DNA of 8,639 nt from an uncultured Mollicutes bacterium. GTDB lineage: Bacteria; Bacillota_I; Bacilli_A; RFN20; CAG-826. The translations under genes were made by a program, and so were the position numbers. Every line of letters starts with the position of its first letter. Positions within the stretch are counted from its first letter, which is position 1. Below, piece by piece: positions 1 to 5,604 of this stretch. The notes under the pieces were generated by a model, which saw nothing but the letters and a program-made list of their open reading frames with translations, made no database searches and was not told the DNA's origin. The stretch lies in contig UQXJ01000047.1 in the NCBI GenBank assembly GCA_900545015.1, positions 1 to 8,639 of the forward strand, read 5' to 3'.

Positions 1-974
1 TTAAAAAGTTTATGAATATGTGTTTTTGTCCCTGCCGTAAAATTGATCATTTTAGCTGAAAGTAGGCTTTCAATGTCTACTTTTTCAGCTTCAATGTCTA
101 CTTTTTCAGCTTCAATGTCTACTTTTTGAGTTTCAATGTCTACTTTTTCAGGCTTTAAAAGTCCACTGATATGCATGTTTCGGCTATGTAATTCATTCTT
201 TTCATTCAAAAGTAGATTTCTTAAAAACGTTTCAAGATATTCAGTTGTTTCGTGAATACCTTTTTGCAAATTCGTATAATTTGCGCGTACAAGAGCATTC
301 CTAAAGTACCAAGCATTTTCAGCAAATATATCATTTGTTGTTTCAAAACCAAGTGTACGCAAATATTTAATAAAGAATACGGCAGTAGTTCGTGTATTTC
401 CTTCTCCAAAAACGTGAATTTGCCACAGTCCAGAAATAAATATCGCAAGATGATGAATAATTTCATCCATCGACAATCCTTTATAAGAGAACTTTTTTTC
501 AAAAGAGAAATCATATTCAAGAGTGGCTCTCAACTCCGATGCACTTCCATACACAACCGTAGCACCATCAAGTACCCATTCTTTTTTTGTAATATTATAA
601 TCCCTAATCTTTCCTGCATGATTATAAATTCCTTGAAAAAGTTTTCGATGAATAGAAATGTATTCATTTGGTGAAAATGAAAAAGCCGTTTCCGATAAAG
701 CTTCTGCTATTCGAGCTGAAACTTTATCAGCTTCCTCTGTACGTTCTCCATCTTTCCACTCAGGGCGTTCTTCATAATAACTATTTATCAAGCTCTGAGC
801 TTCTTTGATTGTAATTTTGCCTTCGATATTTTGAATTGCAGTATCTATCAAATATTTTGATGGTTTTAAGCCGTCTACCGCTTGTAAGCCAATAGCAGTG
901 CTCCAAACGTAGCCTTTCCTAAATTTATCAGGTTCAGTTTCTCTTAAATACTCTTTGAATGGATCTTTATTCAT
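1..974 (-). CDS. Fic family protein, probable AMP-transferase, C-terminus cut by window edge
   Basis: The minus-strand frame starts at ATG 974-972 and stays open for 324 codons to the left edge. The Fic core is clear: H187-V-F-G-E-G-N-T-R195 matches the HxFx(D/E)GNxR motif. Known family members transfer AMP from ATP to a target hydroxyl, with this His as catalytic base. Position 188 is Val where Pro is usual, and the usual second Gly of GNGR is Thr. Other family landmarks are KIRDYNITKKEW (about 122-133) and a helix with TIKEAQSLINSYYEER (55-70), which sits where an N-terminal inhibitory helix could be; its SYYEER does not fully match (S/T)xxxE(G/N), so self-inhibition is uncertain. Residues 275-302 are four heptads of the type AEKVDIE. 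Relatives I recall carry a short winged-helix domain after such a linker, so roughly 40-50 residues may be missing. The ATG is preceded by GGGAGTG. Role as a toxin or as a regulator is open. Confidence 0.9.
   Translation of the reverse strand, partial: MNKDPFKEYLRETEPDKFRKGYVWSTAIGLQAVDGLKPSKYLIDTAIQNIEGKITIKEAQSLINSYYEERPEWKDGERTEEADKVSARIAEALSETAFSFSPNEYISIHRKLFQGIYNHAGKIRDYNITKKEWVLDGATVVYGSASELRATLEYDFSFEKKFSYKGLSMDEIIHHLAIFISGLWQIHVFGEGNTRTTAVFFIKYLRTLGFETTNDIFAENAWYFRNALVRANYTNLQKGIHETTEYLETFLRNLLLNEKNELHSRNMHISGLLKPEKVDIETQKVDIEAEKVDIEAEKVDIESLLSAKMINFTAGTKTHIHKLF
69..152 (-). repeat. Four tandem 21-bp units inside the Fic gene
   Basis: The units are 69-89, 90-110, 111-131 and 132-152, each close to ttcaatgtctactttttcag on the plus strand. 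They keep the reading frame and encode PEKVDIE, TQKVDIE, AEKVDIE and AEKVDIE. The two units nearest the left edge are identical, which points to recent duplication by slippage. At the protein level they form a charged heptad linker after the Fic core, possibly a short coiled coil. Confidence 0.95.
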
Positions 975-983
975 TTTCTTTTA

Positions 984-1005
984 CACTCCCATATTTTGAA
1001 TTATA
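984..1005 (-). promoter_or_regulatory. Likely -10 box and ribosome binding site of the Fic gene
   Basis: On the minus strand TATAAT lies at 1005-1000 and GGGAGTG at 990-984, nine bases before the ATG at 974. The order and spacing suit a short leader of about 20 nt. No good -35 hexamer is seen at 16-18 bp. In such AT-rich DNA the -10 match alone is weak evidence, while the GGGAG is the only purine-rich Shine-Dalgarno candidate nearby. The site abuts the end of the transposase remnant. Confidence 0.4.
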
Positions 1006-1010
1006 TACTA

Positions 1011-1410
1011 TTATTTGCAAGCGTTTTGTGCTTCAGCTTTTTTAGTTACTGCTTTAACTACTTTTCCATCAATGTGTGTAACAGTCTTTTCAGCATATTT
1101 AATGCATGTTGATGGATAAAAACATGCAAAAAGCTACTAAAAAGTTCATATAGTGCAGAAAAACAATCATTTTAAGAATCCTTGAAATTGTATCATGCGA
1201 AGGATTTTTTGATTCCAAATATTTTTTAAAATCTTTAGCATGCTCTTCGCCATAAATTTCAATGTCCGTAGAAGTATCGTAGCCACATAAAGTAGCAAAA
1301 ATCATAATTAAAATAACATCAGATAAACGATGTCTGATCCATCTTTTTGTTCTAGGATCTTTAATATCTTTAAGCATTTCTTTTAAACTATTAATATTCG
1401 GGGAAGTCAT
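1011..1410 (-). pseudogene. ISAs1-type transposase, N-terminal remnant with frameshifts and truncation
   Basis: The first frame starts at ATG 1410 and carries the signature of the domain that precedes the DDE core in ISAs1 transposases: IKDPRTKRWIRHRLSDVILI, then LCGYDTSTDIEIYGEEH, then NPSHDTISRILKMI. Near 1170 the sense frame moves to another phase, which reads CFSALYELFSSFLHVF. Near 1105 it moves again to a third phase, reading KYAEKTVTHIDGKVVKAVTKK and ending at TAA 1013-1011. HIDGK is the family's first DDE aspartate block. Everything after it (roughly 250 residues, with the other catalytic acids) is absent and the Fic promoter region follows directly. The un-shifted frame alone stops at 1099. 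The element is therefore dead on its own. Its start overlaps the upstream 196-residue frame by 20 nt. Confidence 0.85.
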
Positions 1411-1981
1411 TTTTTAGACCTATTTTTTCTATTATATTTCTTTGCTCGTTCGTTAATGAACCGACAATTACTTTACTTCCAAGTTTCACTGAACAGATGT
1501 ATTTTAATGGTTCCAATTCATCTTTTGAGAAGGTAGTAAATTTTAAAATAAAATCTAATTGCTGAGAGATACTCATCTTGTATTTCGAGCGAATTTCGTC
1601 TTTTGATATATACTTAAAATTCTCCTCATCTTGTAAATAAGATTGAGGTGACAAAAGCAAAATAAAGTTAGAGTAAAGATTCTTGCTTATTCTTTTATTG
1701 TTGATATTGTTTCTCTTTTCGAAATCATCAACAAATTTCATTAAAAAACGAGAAAATCCAAATTCTCTAATAATTGGATTTGAAATATCACAAACGCATC
1801 TTTCAACTTTATGAAAACCTGTATAATCAATCTTTCCTACGATATCGCCAATTACTTGAACTGGATACTTTTTTTCAGGAACACGTTTCGATGTTGCCTT
1901 ATATACGTAATATTGATTATTAACGCATTTTACAATTGTGCCTTTTGGCCTATATTTTTTAACAAAATCTGGATAACTCAT
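1391..1981 (-). CDS. Protein of unknown function, probably an accessory frame of the ISAs1-type element
   Basis: This 196-residue frame is uninterrupted from ATG 1981 and ends at TAA 1393-1391, inside the start of the transposase remnant. I do not recognise a named domain. Its first 60 residues contain KKYRPKGTIVKCVNNQYYVY followed by a GDIVGKID segment. This looks like a small beta-rich domain of the kind I recall at the head of other IS transposases or in frames next to them; that comparison is from memory. The rest is helical and charged, with no signal peptide or membrane segment. The 20-nt overlap suggests translational coupling to the transposase, hence a role in the mobile element such as DNA binding or regulation. 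No strong Shine-Dalgarno precedes the ATG, only an A/T-rich leader. It could equally be an unrelated gene trapped beside the IS. Confidence 0.6.
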   Translation of the reverse strand: MSYPDFVKKYRPKGTIVKCVNNQYYVYKATSKRVPEKKYPVQVIGDIVGKIDYTGFHKVERCVCDISNPIIREFGFSRFLMKFVDDFEKRNNINNKRISKNLYSNFILLLSPQSYLQDEENFKYISKDEIRSKYKMSISQQLDFILKFTTFSKDELEPLKYICSVKLGSKVIVGSLTNEQRNIIEKIGLKNDFPEY

Positions 1982-2094
1982 CTTTATTATATTTTACATT
2001 GTATTGAAAGATAATACACTACATTTTTGTATTCAAAAACCCTCTACGCGAATTTATATCGGCTTTGAGAGCTTTTAATTACTTTGCAATTGCC

Positions 2095-2374
2095 TTAGCA
2101 AAATGTCACTTCGAATGTCACTTTAAATGTCACTTCATTTGGCAAAAATGTCACTTCATTTGACATGTTTTTAATTTTCCATCGATTGTATTTCTTAAGG
2201 TAATGATCTTATCATTGACTAAGCTCAATTTTCTTAATAATACAACAGTTCCATCATTTTGAATTCCATAGTAAATAACGCCTTCTCCAAACTTATTAAG
2301 CACACCAGAAATCGACTTCATACTATTAATAGCTTCACCAGTACTTTTTTAAATTACCATTTTTCACTTTTCAT
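2095..2374 (-). pseudogene. AlbA_2-domain putative DNA-binding/ATP-binding regulator, decayed remnant
   Basis: ATG 2374 opens MKSEKW, then TAA at 2356-2354, then FKK and a run of six A (2350-2345). One extra A would continue in frame into STGEAINSMKSISGVLNKFG and EGVIYYGIQNDGTVV. Restoring the stop to GAA gives EFKKSTGEA, the usual opening of AlbA_2 (divergent AAA-4) proteins, followed by their conserved ISGVLNKxGxGxIYYGIxNDG stretch. That frame ends at TGA 2153-2151 after residues I cannot place, so an internal deletion is likely: intact proteins are several hundred residues long. A third frame (2166-2095) then encodes NEVTF-type repeats, resembling the repetitive linker such proteins carry before a winged-helix domain. 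The three lesions together make a functional product implausible. The family name is from recalled sequence patterns. Confidence 0.65.
2102..2166 (-). repeat. Short coding repeat (aatgtcact units) in the regulator remnant
   Basis: The plus strand has aatgtcact at 2102, 2114, 2126 and 2147, with spacings of 12, 12 and 21 bases. All spacings are multiples of three. On the minus strand they read NEVTFLP, NEVTF, KVTF and EVTF in one phase, so the repeat was almost certainly born in a coding frame. Confidence 0.85.
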
Positions 2375-2531
2375 TTTAACTTATTGATGTCTCATTATGT
2401 ATAAATTAAACAATAGAAAAATAGTTTGTCACCAATTTTGGCGTAAATTTGGCGTAAATAAAAATTTTCTTTTTTTTTCTAAGAAATTTATATTTTAAAC
2501 ATCAATAATCAAGCTCTTTATACTAAAGAAT
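2375..2531. other. Intergenic stretch with an 11-bp tandem duplication
   Basis: These 157 bases separate the phosphoesterase stop from the regulator remnant and hold no credible gene. The only structured element is ttggcgtaaat repeated head to tail at 2438-2448 and 2449-2459, which stands out as GC-containing within A/T runs. It could be a binding site or a slippage product. The A/T tracts at 2460-2495 can pair weakly but do not form a convincing terminator. Confidence 0.5.
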
Positions 2532-5504
2532 CTATTTTTCAGTATTTCCAGTTTCTATTAATCCATTTTTAACTAATCTTTTAATGAATTCATTGTCATT
2601 TAAATTAAGAATATCCTCACTCCATTTTCTGATAACATGAACATTCGATACGTTTTGCAAACTCTTTATAAATTTAGAATATTTATACATTTCTGTACTT
2701 GCTTCGAAAATATTTGAATCAGAAATGGTCAAAGAATTATATAAAGCAAGTTCGTTTTTATTATCTTTATCGCTAATTGTTTTAAGGAAATTACCATAAA
2801 GCAATGGTAATCTAAATTTAAGCAAACTAACATAATTTTCGTAAAAATATTTATCAATAATGCTTGTTGCAAAATAAAAGTGTAGTTTGTTATTTAAGAC
2901 ATCAAAAAAGATATGATTATAATAATCAATATCAACAATCAATCCATGTATTGATCCATCTCCGCCAACTTTCTTAACTTCATTTGAAATAGATGTTAAA
3001 TATTGATTTGTATTAAATAAGAGTTTTTCAACATTTTTGACATATAATTCAAGGTTTTTAAAGTAATAATTAAGACTTTTATTAACTTTTCTTATCGCTG
3101 CGCCTTCTAAAATATAAAGTTGCTCTTTATAAGAAGCGAAAAACATATAAAAATTGTTTTTCTTTATCATAAAGTACTTATCGTTTTCATGAGTCATTTT
3201 CATTAAATAATTTATGCCTCTATAAAATTTTATATAGTCATATGAACTTATCTCATAAATTCCATCATCAAAAGAATCAAACCAATGATAGTTTTCGTTA
3301 ATGCTAAAATACTTTAGTAATAGATTTTTTCCTTCATAACCTATTTGATTATCAGCATAAATATGTTTATCTCTATCAAAATAATTTAAATGATTATGGC
3401 CATTTACATATCTAAAATTTCCTAGTTCACTATCATCATCGCACCAGTCCTTAATAGGCATATGTGTTAAAACGATAACATTTTTATTCTTTAAGCATCT
3501 TTTAACCTTATTAAATAATTCATTAAATTTCTTAGATTCTTCTATTTCTTGTTCTCTTGTAATAGCGTTTTGATAGACGCCACCATTGGCATTTAATACT
3601 TCATTTCTACCTGAAAAACCTATTCCACCAAAAATAATAATTTTTGCTTCACGTGTTTTTAATGAAAGTTCATTATCACTAATATTAATTAATTCTTTGG
3701 TTCTTATTTCTCGTACACCTGAGCTTGTAATATAAAATAAATTATTTTGAACAAGTTTCACACCTTTCTTATCAAGAATTTTTCTATATTCTTCCGTTAT
3801 TTCTTCAATGTTTTTTCCTTCAAATGGCCATAATTCATGATTTCCTAATGTTACGAACGTTTTTATTTTTGATACATCTAATTCATTAAAGAACATTTTA
3901 TATAAATTAATATTATTGGTAACATCACCTGCAATTAATAGCAATTCTTCATTATCAAACATCTGATGTTCTCTTCTAATTTCACAATATTTATTGTGCA
4001 TTCTTGAGTTAAAATCTCTTATGTAAAATATAGCATCATTAAAATTTGAAATTTTATTAGCATCAAATCTATGTCCTAAATGTAAATCAGAAATGTAACC
4101 AATTAACGCTTCTTTTTCTTCTATTTCATGAGCAAATTCAATTTCATTATTTAAAACACTCAATTCATTCTTAGTGACGACTTCAATATAATTTAGTTTT
4201 TTATTTTCTACAAGAGGTAATGAAATAGAAGTAAAGTCTAGTTTTAGCAGATCTTCTTTTCTTGCAAGCACACCATCTAATTTTAAGCTCTCAATCTTCT
4301 TTAAGTTCCCAACTCCTTCACACATGATAAGATCACTATTTGATAAATCATTTTTCAAAAAGTGAATGAAATCACAGATTAAATCAAATTTATTTTCTTT
4401 CTTATAAAATGAAGTTTTTCTTTTATTGAATAGAATTTGTTCAACTATAAATTTTCCATCTTTATAGTATTTTTTAAGGATAACTTCCCCTGGCTCACCA
4501 AAAGGTAATATAGTATTTTTACCAGTTTTATATTTCTTTAAATCGCTAATTTCAATAAAAGAATCTTTTAAATCTGCTGACGTTAAATCCCCATTTAAAT
4601 AGTCTGCCATCTCTTCGAAAGTAAAGAAATAATCTTTAATTTCATCAACTTTTTCTTCTCCTTGGTAGTAAGAAAATTTAACTATAAAAAGGCCTCTTTC
4701 ATCATCATAGTATGGAAAATATTCAACTTTTGTGGCGTTTTTTAAATTAATGAAGATTGTTTTGAGTTCTCTTTTTATATCTCTATTAATTCTTTCACTC
4801 CAATTTTCATTATAATAAGAAGCAGCAAATTCTTGTGCAAAATCTTCTCCAAAATATAACCATAAATATCTAAGTGTATCTTCATCGCTAATAGTTGCGT
4901 GAGTAACAAATAATTTTAAAAAATTATATGTTTGTTCTGGATATTTCGAAGAATCAATATTAAGTCTTTTAAAATAATTTTTCGTTGCCTCAGATTTGCT
5001 AAGCTCATCAACAAATTCTTTATGGCCAACACTATAGTTCTTTGATTCAAGCGCTTCCTTTTTCTTCTTTTTATATTGTTTAATTATAGAACTTTTATTA
5101 ATATCATCATCAATGAAACTATCAAAATTTAATTTACTAATTTCTAAATTAAATTTTTCTATTTCTTCATTAGTAAATTCATATCCATAAAAACAAGTGT
5201 TTTTATTATAAATATCATGATGAACATATTCATAAAAAGTTCCAAAGTCATTAAAAGCACAATATTTTTCAATAACCCTAGTATCATAAGTATACTCAAC
5301 TACGAAAAATTCTAATTTTAAAATATTATATCCGGCATATTTAAAGATTCTAACTTCCAATTTTTTATTAGCAATAGACCAAAGTACATCAAATTTTTCA
5401 AAATTTGTTAAATCATTAAAGTTAGCTTTGTGCGTTAAACTTTTAATTATCTTTTTCGCTTTTTCTGAATTTGTTAGTCCAAAAAGCTTATCTTTATTTA
5501 TCAT
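2532..5504 (-). CDS. Large metallophosphoesterase (calcineurin-like) with a triplicated N-terminal module
   Basis: The gene encodes 990 residues from ATG 5504 to TAA 2532. The C-terminal half carries all five metal-binding blocks of the calcineurin-like phosphoesterase fold: D473-L-H475, G526-D527, G554-N-H-E557, T680-H681 and G702-H-N-H705. It should be a two-metal hydrolase of phosphoester bonds, but the substrate cannot be read from the sequence. Residues about 625-665 (GGIGFSGRNEVLNANGG and after) match an insert I recall in long Firmicutes members. Residues 44-122, 247-324 and 335-403 look like three diverged copies of a beta-beta-beta-alpha module. Residues 144-150 are Lys-rich. The last 250 residues are unassigned. 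No signal peptide or membrane segment is seen, so it is cytoplasmic. TAAGG ends two bases before the ATG, a tight and weak Shine-Dalgarno, but no other start is near. It follows the surface-protein gene by 100 nt on the same strand. Confidence 0.9.
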   Translation of the reverse strand: MINKDKLFGLTNSEKAKKIIKSLTHKANFNDLTNFEKFDVLWSIANKKLEVRIFKYAGYNILKLEFFVVEYTYDTRVIEKYCAFNDFGTFYEYVHHDIYNKNTCFYGYEFTNEEIEKFNLEISKLNFDSFIDDDINKSSIIKQYKKKKKEALESKNYSVGHKEFVDELSKSEATKNYFKRLNIDSSKYPEQTYNFLKLFVTHATISDEDTLRYLWLYFGEDFAQEFAASYYNENWSERINRDIKRELKTIFINLKNATKVEYFPYYDDERGLFIVKFSYYQGEEKVDEIKDYFFTFEEMADYLNGDLTSADLKDSFIEISDLKKYKTGKNTILPFGEPGEVILKKYYKDGKFIVEQILFNKRKTSFYKKENKFDLICDFIHFLKNDLSNSDLIMCEGVGNLKKIESLKLDGVLARKEDLLKLDFTSISLPLVENKKLNYIEVVTKNELSVLNNEIEFAHEIEEKEALIGYISDLHLGHRFDANKISNFNDAIFYIRDFNSRMHNKYCEIRREHQMFDNEELLLIAGDVTNNINLYKMFFNELDVSKIKTFVTLGNHELWPFEGKNIEEITEEYRKILDKKGVKLVQNNLFYITSSGVREIRTKELINISDNELSLKTREAKIIIFGGIGFSGRNEVLNANGGVYQNAITREQEIEESKKFNELFNKVKRCLKNKNVIVLTHMPIKDWCDDDSELGNFRYVNGHNHLNYFDRDKHIYADNQIGYEGKNLLLKYFSINENYHWFDSFDDGIYEISSYDYIKFYRGINYLMKMTHENDKYFMIKKNNFYMFFASYKEQLYILEGAAIRKVNKSLNYYFKNLELYVKNVEKLLFNTNQYLTSISNEVKKVGGDGSIHGLIVDIDYYNHIFFDVLNNKLHFYFATSIIDKYFYENYVSLLKFRLPLLYGNFLKTISDKDNKNELALYNSLTISDSNIFEASTEMYKYSKFIKSLQNVSNVHVIRKWSEDILNLNDNEFIKRLVKNGLIETGNTEK

Positions 5505-5604
5505 AACCTTATTTTAATAAAGAAATTAAATTGAATAAACACTAAAAAAGAAAAAGTTTTTATAATGACAGTAGCTATTTCAAAAAAATAAAACATTAAC
5601 TTAT

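Noticed and set aside
69..152. Regular short direct repeats as a possible CRISPR array
   Set aside because: The units are head to tail without spacers and encode in-frame heptads of the Fic protein.
221..520. Minus-strand open frame of 99 codons inside the Fic gene
   Set aside because: It is a different phase of the same strand as the Fic frame, which carries the family motifs throughout this interval.
252..674. Plus-strand open frame across the Fic gene
   Set aside because: It lies antisense to a well-supported Fic frame and has no recognisable protein pattern. The same applies to the plus-strand frames at 1811-2014, 5609-5821, 6564-6788 and 8087-8287.
2013..2033. Inverted repeat aataca/tgtatt as an IS end or terminator
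   Set aside because: The stem is only six A/T-rich pairs with a nine-base loop, no U-tract follows in the right direction, and no matching copy is found at the other end.
2040..2094. Similarity between the DNA at 2060-2090 and 1025-1055 as flanking repeats of the IS
   Set aside because: The resemblance is limited to A/T runs and a GCT, too little for terminal repeats.
2460..2495. A/T tract hairpin downstream of the phosphoesterase as an intrinsic terminator
   Set aside because: The pairing is A/T only and depends on homopolymer runs, so it gives no stable stem.
5505..5604. Promoter of the phosphoesterase in the 100-nt gap (TTGAAA and TATAAA-like boxes near 5560-5590)
   Set aside because: The boxes are only about 13 bp apart and such matches are expected by chance in DNA this rich in A and T.
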